64,000 bases of DNA from UBA1351 sp964563505 (lineage in GTDB: Bacteria; Bacillota; Clostridia; Lachnospirales; Vallitaleaceae), in the NCBI GenBank assembly GCA_964563505.1, contig CAZLXW010000007.1:29143-93142 (forward strand). The letters run 5' to 3'. The notes below the pieces were generated by a model, which saw nothing but the letters and a program-made list of their open reading frames with translations, ran no database searches and had not been told where the DNA came from. Every line of letters begins with the position of its first letter. Positions within the stretch are counted from its first letter, which is position 1. Of the stretch, positions 53,066-62,265 are shown piece by piece. Position numbers and translations under genes: made by a program.

Positions 53066-53195
53066 GGACATATTGAGTTTCATGGGAACTTCGGTCCTGA
53101 CTTTGTTTAGGGATATCGTCCTGAATCAATTTATTGATTTAGAATGATATTTCTGAATAAAGTTAGGTCCGGCACTCCCACTACTCAATATGTCC
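53066..53195. ncRNA. Structured 130-base inverted element, possible small RNA
   Basis: GGACATATTGAGT (53066-53078) pairs perfectly with ACTCAATATGTCC (53183-53195). Inside, CTGACTTTGTT can pair with AATAAAGTTAG using G-U pairs, and AATCAATTTATTGATT and AGAATGATATTTCT form small hairpins. The result is a nested multi-stem fold. I do not recognise a family. The strand is undecided: T-rich stretches follow on both sides. The gap 52889-53218 otherwise holds the uppP terminator and an unassigned stretch at about 52915-53065. Confidence 0.4.
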
Positions 53196-53218
53196 GTTTT
53201 ATTTATATGATTCGGAAA

Positions 53219-54385
53219 TTATTCTTCGATTTCTTGGTCTAAAAATGTGTATCCGGATACAGCTTCTAGTTGTGCTACGGCGAGTTGATAGTTTCGTTGC
53301 ATATTTATAAGATTGACTTCCATACGTTGTTGTGTAAGAGCAATTTCATTGAGGGTATGGCTTGTGATAAATCCAAGCTCCATACGCAGTTGTGCACTTC
53401 GGTAACTTTCGTTAATGAGCTCAACACTTTTTTCAAGAGCTTCAATTCCTTGTGTGATACTGTCAAGGTTTTGATACGCTTGAATAAGACTTTTTTCTTG
53501 GGATAATTTAGCTGAATCATATTGATATGGAGCCTTCTTAAAACTATGTTCTGCTTCACGACGTACATGTACATTCTCAGGATAAAACCCACTTGTAATT
53601 TCATATGTAGACTCCGCAATTTTATACGCCATCTCCGCTCTTACTAGCGACGGATGGTTTTCTAACATATACATCTGTAACTCAGACAATTCTGGAACTT
53701 CAAGATTTCTCGCACTAATTTCTTCTTTTATGATCCAATCTTTTTGTAAGTCTTCATTCATTAACATATTAAGATCCATCATAGAATGACTGAATGCTAA
53801 CTGTGCTTCAATTAATTCCGATTTTTTTGCAGCAACTTCAGATTCAGCTTCAAGAACATCTGAATTCGCTACTTGTCCAAGTTCAAACCGCTTATTCATA
53901 AACTCATAACTTTGTTCAGCTTGCTCTAAATATTTTTCTGCTAATTCAAGGTTATTTCTTGCATGAATCAATCCAGCATAGGTTGATTTCACGTCGAGTT
54001 CAACACCAAGGAGTTGAAGGTCATATACACTATTAGATAAAATCTTCAAATACTCTTTCTGAATCTTTGCCAATTCAGCACCTAAGTCCACATCATAATT
54101 TCCAGTTGCAAAATCAAGTTTAGCCAATTCTAAAACCTTTTCACGACTATATAACGCTTCTTCTTTCTCTACTTCTGCAATCTTCACATCAAAGTTTTTT
54201 TCCATGGCAAGTTCAATAGCTTTTTCTAAGGTAAGGACTTCAGGTTCAGTTAAAACGTCAAGTTCTACATCTTCTACATCTTCTTCAGCAACTATCGGTG
54301 AAAATGTAACCGCTGTCAGTATAACAATAAGAACTGCTGCTATGCCTATTTTTATTCGCTTTAAATCAATCACTTTACTCTTCAT
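53219..54385 (-). CDS. TolC-family (outer-membrane-efflux-like) secreted protein
   Basis: A 388-residue exported protein. A signal peptide or anchor covers residues 12-33. The remainder is almost fully helical, with the TolC/OEP repeat pattern: LTLEKAIELAMEKNFDVKIAE, YEFMNKRFELGQVANSDVLEA and, in the second half, YRSAQLRMELGFITSHTLNEI. The family normally forms outer-membrane channels, but in Firmicutes without an outer membrane, homologues exist with unknown roles. It ends the SLH/propeller gene group. The adaptor-pump genes lie 33 kb away. AAGGAG precedes the ATG. Confidence 0.8.
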   Translation of the reverse strand: MKSKVIDLKRIKIGIAAVLIVILTAVTFSPIVAEEDVEDVELDVLTEPEVLTLEKAIELAMEKNFDVKIAEVEKEEALYSREKVLELAKLDFATGNYDVDLGAELAKIQKEYLKILSNSVYDLQLLGVELDVKSTYAGLIHARNNLELAEKYLEQAEQSYEFMNKRFELGQVANSDVLEAESEVAAKKSELIEAQLAFSHSMMDLNMLMNEDLQKDWIIKEEISARNLEVPELSELQMYMLENHPSLVRAEMAYKIAESTYEITSGFYPENVHVRREAEHSFKKAPYQYDSAKLSQEKSLIQAYQNLDSITQGIEALEKSVELINESYRSAQLRMELGFITSHTLNEIALTQQRMEVNLINMQRNYQLAVAQLEAVSGYTFLDQEIEE

Positions 54386-54396
54386 TGAATTTCTCC

Positions 54397-55761
54397 TTAT
54401 TTTATAATGTCAATATAATAATTAATCGGATCCCATTCTACGACGTAATCCAATGTTTCTGCTAACCAGCGCAAAGGAACCATGGTACGTCCTTCAATAA
54501 TCTCCGGAGCCACTTCGAGTTCAGCTATATTACCATCAACAACTGTTGTCTGATCACCAATAATAAGTTCAATGCTTTTATCTCCGCTTGATGTAACTTT
54601 TTGTAGTTCTTCATTCCATTCCACCTCTTGATTTAATGCTTCTAAGAAATTACGCATTGAGACCAGCGTATGACCATTACGAATCACAGGTTCTACATCA
54701 AAACGTAAATTTTGTCCATTTAAAAACACCATTACTTTATCCGGTTTTTGAATGATCGGCGTCTCTTGTCTTTGGTTTTTAATTTCGGTTGCACCAAGGT
54801 TTGTACTAATCCAAAGCGTTCCATCGCTTTCTACTGCAACATCATATATATAGTTATTTGGAATTGGTGTATTTGTTGCCTTATACTCAACAAGTTCCTT
54901 TGACGCATCAATTTTCAATAAACCATCGCCCCAAGTTGCTGCAAATATATTGCCGTCTTGATCTTCTGCAATGGCCTTTATAAAATATTCCAAAATGGAC
55001 GGTTTACTATATATAGACCATTCGTCATCTTTAAGGGAAGCCAATCCATTAATTGTACCAACCCATAACGTTCCATCGCTTGCAAGATATAAATCGTTCA
55101 CTCGATTCGAGGGCAAGTCTGAATTATTGGAATTATATACTGTCCATTCCCCTTCAGCATCTAGATAAGCAATACCTCCAATATCTGAATAATTCGGATG
55201 CGTTGCAAACCATGTTCCACCTTCTTCGTCAAGAAGAATTTTTGTCACATCCGTACTTGGAATCTCTGAATTAAGTGTATTATAGTTTGTACGATTTCCT
55301 TGTACATCAATATGATAAGCGCCATAGTTGGTCACTCCATGCCATATACCACCCTCATTATCTGCTGTTAAGCTTGTAACGGTCTCGCCATAAATCGAAT
55401 TGTTATTCATATAGTACTGCTCCCATTGACCATCCGTTTTAAAGACACTTACACCGGAGTTTGTTCCAAAGTAGACATTACCATTGATATCAATAGTCAT
55501 ACAATTTATAAAATTATTACTTAATCCATATGGTGCCTTTTGATATGTTGTCCATTGGTTTTGCTGATTGATTTTTGCAACGCCACCACCACCGGTAATA
55601 ATCCAAATGCCCTCTTCAAAAGGATAAACTTCGACAACTTTATCAACTATTAACGCACTATTTATCCGTGTATATTGTTTGGATACCCGGTTTGATAATC
55701 CATATGCCGGCATGGAACTTCCGATTACAAAAACTAACATTAATGCTATTATTTTTTTCAT
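54397..55761 (-). CDS. Secreted propeller protein with copper-amine-oxidase-N-like domain
   Basis: About 454 residues from the ATG at 55761 (AAGGA eight bases upstream). A signal peptide ends near SMPAYG. Residues 30-330 contain seven or so repeats of the two-component-regulator-propeller type: GNVYFGTNSGVSVFKTDG, GGIWHGVTNYGAYHID, GTLWVGTINGLASL, GTLWISTNLGATEI. The C-terminus (about 345-454) has the CuAO_N1 stalk-like pair with VSMRNFLEALNQEVEW and RTMVPLRWLAETLDYVVEWD. These domains are common in secreted clostridial proteins. Enzymatic activity is not evident. Confidence 0.82.
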   Translation of the reverse strand: MKKIIALMLVFVIGSSMPAYGLSNRVSKQYTRINSALIVDKVVEVYPFEEGIWIITGGGGVAKINQQNQWTTYQKAPYGLSNNFINCMTIDINGNVYFGTNSGVSVFKTDGQWEQYYMNNNSIYGETVTSLTADNEGGIWHGVTNYGAYHIDVQGNRTNYNTLNSEIPSTDVTKILLDEEGGTWFATHPNYSDIGGIAYLDAEGEWTVYNSNNSDLPSNRVNDLYLASDGTLWVGTINGLASLKDDEWSIYSKPSILEYFIKAIAEDQDGNIFAATWGDGLLKIDASKELVEYKATNTPIPNNYIYDVAVESDGTLWISTNLGATEIKNQRQETPIIQKPDKVMVFLNGQNLRFDVEPVIRNGHTLVSMRNFLEALNQEVEWNEELQKVTSSGDKSIELIIGDQTTVVDGNIAELEVAPEIIEGRTMVPLRWLAETLDYVVEWDPINYYIDIIK

Positions 55762-55808
55762 TCTCCACATCCTTCTTTCTTTATACTCCTCCATATTTAC
55801 ATAGCTTC

Positions 55809-55837
55809 AGTTTACTTTTTTATCAAAAAACTGTCAA
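55809..55837 (-). promoter_or_regulatory. Promoter of propeller/TolC genes
   Basis: TTGACA (55832-55837) and TAAACT (55809-55814) on the minus strand, spacing 17 bases, about 40 bases before the propeller gene start. Confidence 0.65.
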
Positions 55838-55888
55838 TAGTTCTAACCATTTCTTAATAAAAATACTATAAATGATTAAAAGGAATCT

Positions 55889-57853
55889 TTATTCTATTTC
55901 AAACTTAATCCATCTTCGCTCTAAGAGATTATAATCTTTGTCTTCAATCATTTCATCAAGAATTATAAGGTAATAGTATGTATCTCGATCTAATCGTTCT
56001 GTCGGTTCGATTGTAATCACTTCTTCATCGTTATCAATATACGCATTGAAATCCACTTTCCTACCACGCAAACTTCCCCGTCGTAGCTCTATGAATTCAT
56101 CAATATCATTGTCACGAATTCTTCCACCATCGGCCCGGAAAATCGGCTCATTAAAGTCTATCTCAATCTCAACATCTCGCTTAACATTTCTTGCATTGTT
56201 TCTCGGGAAAAAATCAATATCCCAATCTTTTTCAAGTATTTCTCCGGTCCTAAACTTTGAAATCACTTCATCATTTTCATTCCCCTCGCGATCTTCAATT
56301 GATTCGTCAAGTAAAATAATATAATAGGTTTCATCTTCTCTTAACTCGTAATCCGGGACAATTTTGATACTTCGATTATCCCCTTGAATAGTTCCTGTAT
56401 AACTAACTTTGCTTCCTGTTGATCTATTACGTCTTAACTCAATAAGATTTTCAATATCGTCATTATAAATCATCTCACCATTTGATTTAAAAATCGGCTC
56501 ATCAAAAACAATCCAAATCTCCGTATCTATATCCACATCTGACTCATCGTCATATGGCGAAAAGATTGGCACAGGCTCTTGACTGTCTTCAGCAAATTTA
56601 GGCGGCCGACTAAGTCCAACAGAATGCTTTATATCAAAAGGTTCACTTTGAAATGTAATATTGTTTGATAAGGCATGCATTACTATCACTTTACCTAATC
56701 CTTGAAAAGCCACAGAACTACTTACCGAGGCTTCTTCAATGACTGTTGCTTGTTCTTGGAAAATCACAGAATCCTTGGCCCCTGAATAGACTATGAGCTG
56801 TTCAATACGTCCGGCTTCAAGTCTGAATATAGCTTCATCTTCTATAATTACTGTATCCACTTTCCCCTTAATGTGGGTCGCTTGTTCATCAAGTTTATTG
56901 CCCCTCAAAACGACTTCACGGATACCTTCGCCAGTTAACGTATCATCTTCAATCCTTCCTCCATATGGCACAATAACTTGATCAATCGTCGTGTTTCCGG
57001 TCAATCGAATGCGTGTTTCTCCTGACGAATTATCTAGCCAAATACGTTGAATCTTCGCATCATTAAACACCACTTCCCGTTGATTGTCCGTTTGAACATT
57101 AACATCACCTAAACTTACGATGTGACTAAAGTATATACTGCCTTCATCTGCATCTTTATCAACGGTTAATGTCGCCGTATAGATAGTATTCTCCTGTAAA
57201 TCATCTGCTTTATCAACCCATTGACTATAAGGATTCAATCGCTCTCCATCCAAGAACTGAACAATCGATACACAAGCTTCTGCTCGAGTTAATGGATCTT
57301 CCGGTCGAAAACGCCCTTGTTCATCGCCAATCATATAGCCTTTATCGACGACGGCCATGGCACTTTCTTTGGCCCAAAGAGCGATTTTCGAATCATCCGA
57401 AAAATGTGCTAGTTCTATGTTTTTTTTATAAAAAGGCATCAATTTGTGATAAACAACAGCCGCTTCTTGGCGCGAAATGTTCCATGCACCTCGAAATGTA
57501 AAATCCTCATATCCTTGCATATATCCTGCCGCAATAGCTTTGGATACATCATAATAATACCATTGAGAAGCGTTCAGATCTGAAAACATAATATTCCTTG
57601 TATTTGTTAGTCCAAGTCCCCGGTTAATAATTTTGGCAAACTCACCACGGCTTACCGGTGCTTCCGGGCGAAATGTTCCATCGGCATATCCTGTCACAAT
57701 CCCTCGATTTACCGCTGCTTGAATATAATTTTTTGCCCAATGGTTATCAATATCCATTAAGTCACTGGAACTATAATTTGGTTGAATCATGAGTGTCAAC
57801 ATCATTATACTTACGATGAAAACGCACATGCTTTGTCGTCGAATGTTTTGCAT
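55889..57853 (-). CDS. SLH surface protein with two Big_5-like domains
   Basis: About 654 residues from the ATG at 57853 (AAGGAG five bases upstream). After the signal peptide come three SLH repeats: MDIDNHWAKNYIQAAV...GTFRPEAPVSRGEF, FSDLNASQWYYYDVSKAI and FSDDSKIALWAKESAMAVV. Residues 210-410 form short beta strands with the look of a beta-helix (VDTVIIEDEAIFRLEAGRIE). Two Ig-like Big_5 domains end the protein, with the matching segments VFDEPIFKSNGEMIYNDDIE and DFNEPIFRADGGRIRDNDID. It is a wall-attached protein of unknown role. Confidence 0.85.
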   Translation of the reverse strand: MQNIRRQSMCVFIVSIMMLTLMIQPNYSSSDLMDIDNHWAKNYIQAAVNRGIVTGYADGTFRPEAPVSRGEFAKIINRGLGLTNTRNIMFSDLNASQWYYYDVSKAIAAGYMQGYEDFTFRGAWNISRQEAAVVYHKLMPFYKKNIELAHFSDDSKIALWAKESAMAVVDKGYMIGDEQGRFRPEDPLTRAEACVSIVQFLDGERLNPYSQWVDKADDLQENTIYTATLTVDKDADEGSIYFSHIVSLGDVNVQTDNQREVVFNDAKIQRIWLDNSSGETRIRLTGNTTIDQVIVPYGGRIEDDTLTGEGIREVVLRGNKLDEQATHIKGKVDTVIIEDEAIFRLEAGRIEQLIVYSGAKDSVIFQEQATVIEEASVSSSVAFQGLGKVIVMHALSNNITFQSEPFDIKHSVGLSRPPKFAEDSQEPVPIFSPYDDESDVDIDTEIWIVFDEPIFKSNGEMIYNDDIENLIELRRNRSTGSKVSYTGTIQGDNRSIKIVPDYELREDETYYIILLDESIEDREGNENDEVISKFRTGEILEKDWDIDFFPRNNARNVKRDVEIEIDFNEPIFRADGGRIRDNDIDEFIELRRGSLRGRKVDFNAYIDNDEEVITIEPTERLDRDTYYYLIILDEMIEDKDYNLLERRWIKFEIE

Positions 57854-57862
57854 AAGTTCTCC

Positions 57863-57891
57863 TTTACAAATTTTCAAAAAATTATTATAAT
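57863..57891 (+). promoter_or_regulatory. Promoter of tRNA-Thr
   Basis: TTTACA (57863-57868) and TATAAT (57886-57891) are 17 bases apart; the tRNA starts 11 bases after the -10. The same AT-rich 48 bases also hold the leader of the divergent SLH gene. Confidence 0.7.
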
Positions 57892-57901
57892 TATTGAAGA
57901 T

Positions 57902-57974
57902 GCTCCCATGGCTCAGTCGGTAGAGCGATTCACTCGTAATGAATAGGTCAGCGGTTCGATTCCGCTTGGGAGCT
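57902..57974 (+). tRNA. tRNA-Thr (anticodon CGU)
   Basis: The cloverleaf is complete: acceptor GCTCCCA/TGGGAGC, D-arm GCTCAGTCGGTAGAGC, anticodon stem ATTCA/TGAAT with loop CTCGTAA giving anticodon CGU (reads ACG), and T-arm GCGGTTCGATTCCGC. The discriminator is T and CCA is not encoded. A T-run follows. Its last 27 bases overlap the antisense alcohol dehydrogenase gene. Confidence 0.96.
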
Positions 57975-59057
57975 TTTTCGTTTATACATCACGAATAACT
58001 CATCTTTTGTTACCTCAAATGGATAATTTTTTAACTTTGCTTGATTAAGCATCATTTGCTCAGCATAGATTAACATTTGATTATCCGTTAAATTCAGAGC
58101 AGGTAATAAGGCGTCCACTTCTTTCTCAAACTCTTCAATCGAATGAAATTCCAAACACCTTAATAATCGCTTCACTCTATCTTGATCTTGATCTTGATAT
58201 AAACGCAAATAACTGCTGGTCAAAATTCCATTGGCATGACCGTGAGATAGTCCGTGATGATAGGTTAAAAAATACCCCATCCCATGCGGTAAACTTGTTC
58301 CTGTCTGCGATATAGCCATGCCGGCAAATGTTGATGCAGCAATAAAATATTGCATATGTGTCTCATCAATATTTTCCGCTTGAATTCTCGGAAACCCTTT
58401 AGCCCACAATGTTAATCCTGCCTCGACAATGCCGTCACTATATTCCGTCGCATTGGTATTTAAATAACTCTCAACAAGATGTGTCAGTGCATCAATGCAG
58501 GTATATAGGCGCACATGAATACTCATGGTTAAAAAGTAACGCACATCCAAAAAAGCAATCTCCGGAAATACTCTACACTTGAAATTTCGTTTTGTTTGAT
58601 CCTTATGCACTGTTAAAATGGAATATGGTGTCACCTCGCTACCTGTTCCGGCAGTTGTCGGAACAGCAATAACAGGGAGCGCTTTCGCACCAGGTGCCTC
58701 AAATAAAATCTTTTCCTCAACTTCATGAGGATTTTTTAAAAGTACAGCAATAGCTTTTGCTGCATCGAGCGGTGATCCACCACCGATACCGATAACAAAC
58801 TCTGCCTCTTTATATACATTCGCACCTTCTATCACATTTTCAATCGAAGGATTTTCTTCGACATGGTCAAAAATGCGATAATCAATGTTCCATGCCTTTA
58901 ATGCATCTTCAACATCTCCAAGGGATCCATTGATTTTGGAAGAATGACCTCCGGTGACAATCAAGGCACGCTTTCCATATGCTAATAATAGTTGCCCTTT
59001 TTCCTCTATGATTTTCTTACCGTCAAATAATTTTGTTGGCATATAAAATTGCTTCAT
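57948..59057 (-). CDS. Iron-containing alcohol dehydrogenase
   Basis: A 369-residue enzyme of the Fe-ADH family. The NAD-binding part includes FVIGIGGGSPLDAAKAIAVL and PTTAGTGSEVTPYSIL. Metal ligands are visible in DALTHLVESY and HGMGYFLTYHHGLSHGHANG. It likely reduces aldehydes or oxidises short alcohols; the substrate is open. The last nine residues, SSQAESNR and neighbours, are read from the antisense strand of the tRNA-Thr gene, so the natural C-terminus is set by the tRNA sequence. Confidence 0.92.
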   Translation of the reverse strand: MKQFYMPTKLFDGKKIIEEKGQLLLAYGKRALIVTGGHSSKINGSLGDVEDALKAWNIDYRIFDHVEENPSIENVIEGANVYKEAEFVIGIGGGSPLDAAKAIAVLLKNPHEVEEKILFEAPGAKALPVIAVPTTAGTGSEVTPYSILTVHKDQTKRNFKCRVFPEIAFLDVRYFLTMSIHVRLYTCIDALTHLVESYLNTNATEYSDGIVEAGLTLWAKGFPRIQAENIDETHMQYFIAASTFAGMAISQTGTSLPHGMGYFLTYHHGLSHGHANGILTSSYLRLYQDQDQDRVKRLLRCLEFHSIEEFEKEVDALLPALNLTDNQMLIYAEQMMLNQAKLKNYPFEVTKDELFVMYKRKSSQAESNR

Positions 59058-59153
59058 TCATTAAACCCTCCTTACTTCATTTGAATTATATTGTACCATA
59101 ATTTCTGGCAGCCTGGTGCAATCCATGATAAAGACGAATAAGACACCTACTAA

Positions 59154-59195
59154 AAACTCCAAAACCGTCGGTACACTTCGTCAGTTTTGGAGTTT
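59154..59195 (-). terminator. Terminator of the diguanylate cyclase operon
   Basis: AAACTCCAAAAC (59154-59165) pairs with GTTTTGGAGTTT (59184-59195). On the minus strand the stem is followed by TTTTTAG. Confidence 0.8.
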
Positions 59196-59224
59196 CGTAT
59201 AAAAAGCGATTTTCCGCACATAAT

Positions 59225-60940
59225 CTAGACGATAATATAGGCGCCACCGCCTTGTTCTTTCACCTTATACATTGCTTGATCACTTAGACGCACATAATCT
59301 TCCAGGGTCAATCCTGTACTAAAATCATAATGGGCAATACCGATACTCGCGCTCAATGCGTACTGTTTCTCGCTCGATTCTTCAATGATGGCGACTTGAT
59401 TAAGAATGCGTTTTGCTGCTTTTTTAATATCCTCTTCTTTTTTCAAATTAAGGAGAATAATAAACTCATCCCCACCATATCGAATAATAACATCATCATT
59501 ACGGAGTGATTGACGCAATCGCCGACTGATAGTCTGAAGAATATAATCCCCTTCCTCATGTCCATATGTATCATTAATACTTTTGAATCCATCTAAATCC
59601 AAAAACATGACATACAGTTTATGAGGCACAATTTCATTCAAGGATTCTTTTCCTAATTCATCAAAATACAAGCGATTATAAAGTCCTGTCAACGGATCAA
59701 TCATAGCACTCATGGCAAGAAGTTCATTTTCCTTAATCTTACTCACAAAACTATTCAACACAATAGCAGTCATGGCTATGATTGCATTAAAAATAGCCAC
59801 TGGTACATATGAAATAAGTTCACCTGAAATTTGATAAATCAGAGCAATCGAAAAATTAATCGATACTAAAAAAAACATATTTCGGACAAAGGCATTTTTC
59901 CAAAAATTTCGGACCGATACAATAATCAGGCCAAACAAAACAATCAACGCTGTCCAAAGATAGACGTCTAAAAACCGACTATAAACATCGTGATTACTTA
60001 AGCCCACAAAAACACTAATAAAAAAACATAAAAAGAAAACGATTTTTTGAACCCATTTTCCCTTTAAGTAAGACGTTCGGCTGAGCATCATTAATGTAAA
60101 CACCGGTAGTATCATATATCCACTCATGTATTCTAATCGAACCATCCAATCCCAAGATATTCCTGAACCGATATACATAATCGGACGACTGGAAGTTACA
60201 GATAATCGGGCAAACATAATCAAAACCAGTATAGCAAGATAAATAACGCTAGAATCATACTTAATCATAAAATAAAAACTGATTAAAAGAAAAAAAATAA
60301 TAAGAAAACCGATTAAAAATGCAATATCAATCACACGCTTATTATAATAATCATTAAAAATCAAGTCTGGTTGACCGATTTGCATGGGCGTCCAAAACAA
60401 ACCATCCGGATATTCATAATTGCTGATTTCCACGGCTAGGCGAATATTCCCTTCATTATCACTGTAAATGGTTCCGGCCTTTGGCTTCCATTCAGACACA
60501 TGGGAATTTTGACTATCTGACATCCTTCCGTTGGAAAAAACCAATAGGTTATTAGCATATAAATTAAAAGCAGTAACTTGACTTCCCGAATAAATGCCAT
60601 ATGCCTTATTGGGGGTCAAGTTACTAATCTCCATCGTATATGTTCCATACCGATAAAACTGCTTGTTATTACTCGTATTTTGATTTTCAGGAATCACTAC
60701 CAAGGTACTTGTTGACGCTTCAGAAATCTCATCGAGTCGCTTGGAATCATAATATTTCCATTCGCCTTTTAATTTCACAATAAATTCTTGTGCATCAAGT
60801 TCAGGCAAGCTCACTCGCCCCTTTTCAATCTTAGAATCAACGGCAAGTGCACTTCCATCTTGGATCATATAATAAGCTAAATAGGTTAAAAGCATACATA
60901 AGAAAACAAATACTAGGGTGAATTTATGCCGTTTCTTCAT
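59225..60940 (-). CDS. Membrane diguanylate cyclase with 7TM-type sensor
   Basis: A 571-residue protein. A membrane helix near 8-27 is followed by an extracellular beta domain (about 40-190), seven helices (about 200-400) and a C-terminal GGDEF domain. The catalytic motif is RYGGDEFIILL and the product-inhibition I-site RNDD lies five residues earlier. DPLTGLYNRLYFDE starts the domain. It makes c-di-GMP in response to an extracellular or membrane signal. It ends an operon with an EAL protein, a CheY-like regulator and a CheX-like protein. Confidence 0.9.
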   Translation of the reverse strand: MKKRHKFTLVFVFLCMLLTYLAYYMIQDGSALAVDSKIEKGRVSLPELDAQEFIVKLKGEWKYYDSKRLDEISEASTSTLVVIPENQNTSNNKQFYRYGTYTMEISNLTPNKAYGIYSGSQVTAFNLYANNLLVFSNGRMSDSQNSHVSEWKPKAGTIYSDNEGNIRLAVEISNYEYPDGLFWTPMQIGQPDLIFNDYYNKRVIDIAFLIGFLIIFFLLISFYFMIKYDSSVIYLAILVLIMFARLSVTSSRPIMYIGSGISWDWMVRLEYMSGYMILPVFTLMMLSRTSYLKGKWVQKIVFFLCFFISVFVGLSNHDVYSRFLDVYLWTALIVLFGLIIVSVRNFWKNAFVRNMFFLVSINFSIALIYQISGELISYVPVAIFNAIIAMTAIVLNSFVSKIKENELLAMSAMIDPLTGLYNRLYFDELGKESLNEIVPHKLYVMFLDLDGFKSINDTYGHEEGDYILQTISRRLRQSLRNDDVIIRYGGDEFIILLNLKKEEDIKKAAKRILNQVAIIEESSEKQYALSASIGIAHYDFSTGLTLEDYVRLSDQAMYKVKEQGGGAYIIV

Positions 60941-60958
60941 ACTAGACTCCTTATCAGT

Positions 60959-61846
60959 CTAATCTAAATGACCTACGATGAGATAAATTGTTCCTCGACT
61001 TAATTTAACCGGAATACGATAAAGGGTTTTTTGTGGTCGAACTAGGGCATTTTCCACATATGTAGGTGGTTTAAGGGTATAGTCAATGTTTTGATCCGAA
61101 AGATTCACTGCAAAAAGTCCTGTTGTTACATTTAAAAACTCTTGACATGAATCAACCGCGTAATCATCAAATGACTCAAAGCTTGTTTCCGCATATTTTT
61201 CCGCCAAATCTAAAAGGATTTCACTTGATCCTCCAAATGCTGTAAAAAAGGTATCTTCGCCGACCAAGTACTGAGATATTAAATGTTCATATTCCAGTTC
61301 TTCGATACGTTGTACACGATCAATACTGACCTGTGTATCCACAAATCGTATGAGATTTTTTACGAAGAGGGTCACAAAATCTATATAGAACTGTTGTGCT
61401 TCTACCTTCTTCTCAAAAGTCATAAACGCTGTCGCAATGACGTGGACATCTCCGCTCTTTATTGCTTCGAATTGGTCATCGTTAAGACCATACTCGATTT
61501 TATAAAGACGGATTTCTTCCTCAAAAGATTCGTGGCTCATAATTCCTTCTTCAATGAGGGTTTGTGCAAGCAATAAACGTTCTGATTTTTGGGCGGATAA
61601 GAGTTTTTCAAGTTGTTTTTCTGTCAAATAGCCTTGTTCTATGGCGACTTCTCCAAAATATTTATCCATAATCGCTTGTTTATGATGCACGTTCTCAACT
61701 TCTTTTGCTGTCATATAACCAAGATTAATGGCTAAAACTCCGAGTTTAAGATGTTTTGTATGCATCACGTCTAAAACATGTTTCATATCTTCAAGCTGAA
61801 CAAGCCCTTTGTTTAACAAATAATTGCCAAAAAAAGCACTAAACAT
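60959..61846 (-). CDS. CheX-like phosphatase domain protein with N-terminal MshEN-like repeats
   Basis: A 295-residue soluble protein. Residues 1-115 contain repeats like the N-terminal domains of GspE/MshE ATPases: LLNKGLVQLEDMKHVLDVM, GEVAIEQGYLTEKQLEKLL and LAQTLIEEGIMSHESFEEE. MshEN domains can bind c-di-GMP. Residues about 150-295 resemble CheX/CheC: SCQEFLNVTTGLFAVNLS carries the ExxN pair, and a proline follows about 21 residues later, as in the phosphatase motif. The start overlaps the stop of the CheY-like gene (TAATG). It may dephosphorylate that regulator in a c-di-GMP-dependent way; this is inference. Confidence 0.72.
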   Translation of the reverse strand: MFSAFFGNYLLNKGLVQLEDMKHVLDVMHTKHLKLGVLAINLGYMTAKEVENVHHKQAIMDKYFGEVAIEQGYLTEKQLEKLLSAQKSERLLLAQTLIEEGIMSHESFEEEIRLYKIEYGLNDDQFEAIKSGDVHVIATAFMTFEKKVEAQQFYIDFVTLFVKNLIRFVDTQVSIDRVQRIEELEYEHLISQYLVGEDTFFTAFGGSSEILLDLAEKYAETSFESFDDYAVDSCQEFLNVTTGLFAVNLSDQNIDYTLKPPTYVENALVRPQKTLYRIPVKLSRGTIYLIVGHLD

Positions 61847-62211
61847 TATTTTCCCTCCTTCAGATGTGATTGAATTACAATCTTTAAGCGATCATTTTCC
61901 CACGGTTTTTGTACAAAGTCTATCGCCCCTGATTTTAAAGCTTTTTGAAGATTTGCTTTCGTTCCCACCGACGATAACATGATTACCTTGGCACTCGAAT
62001 CTTTAGCAATAATATTTTCTAGTGCTTCCAAACCATCCATAAATGGCATCACAATATCCATAAATACAAGTTCCGGATTGTTTTCATTATAGAATTTAAC
62101 CGCTTCCTGTCCATTTGCCGCCTCAATAATTTCACAGTCAATAATGGATTTCACCGATTGCGCTAGTTTTTTACGTACTGTTATTGAATCATCACACAAT
62201 AATATTTTCAT
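61846..62211 (-). CDS. Single-domain CheY-like response regulator
   Basis: About 121 residues from the ATG at 62211: MKILLCDDSITVRKKLAQS, acceptor aspartate in LVFMDIVMPFMDGLEAL, the serine pair in VIMLSSVGTKANL, and lysine in DFVQKPWENDR. There is no output domain. An upstream ATG at 62253 is in frame, but the receiver fold starts at the chosen codon. It sits between the EAL gene and the CheX-like gene. A likely pair with the latter. Confidence 0.88.
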   Translation of the reverse strand: MKILLCDDSITVRKKLAQSVKSIIDCEIIEAANGQEAVKFYNENNPELVFMDIVMPFMDGLEALENIIAKDSSAKVIMLSSVGTKANLQKALKSGAIDFVQKPWENDRLKIVIQSHLKEGK

Positions 62212-62265
62212 ATCTTCAGGCTCGCCTGATTGACACCCCTTTCCTAATTGCATATCATAATTACA

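Noticed and set aside
53066..53195. SRP RNA identity for the structured element
   Set aside because: A short TTAGGTCCGG stretch recalls the SRP tetraloop region, but the GGAAGGAAGCAG core is absent.
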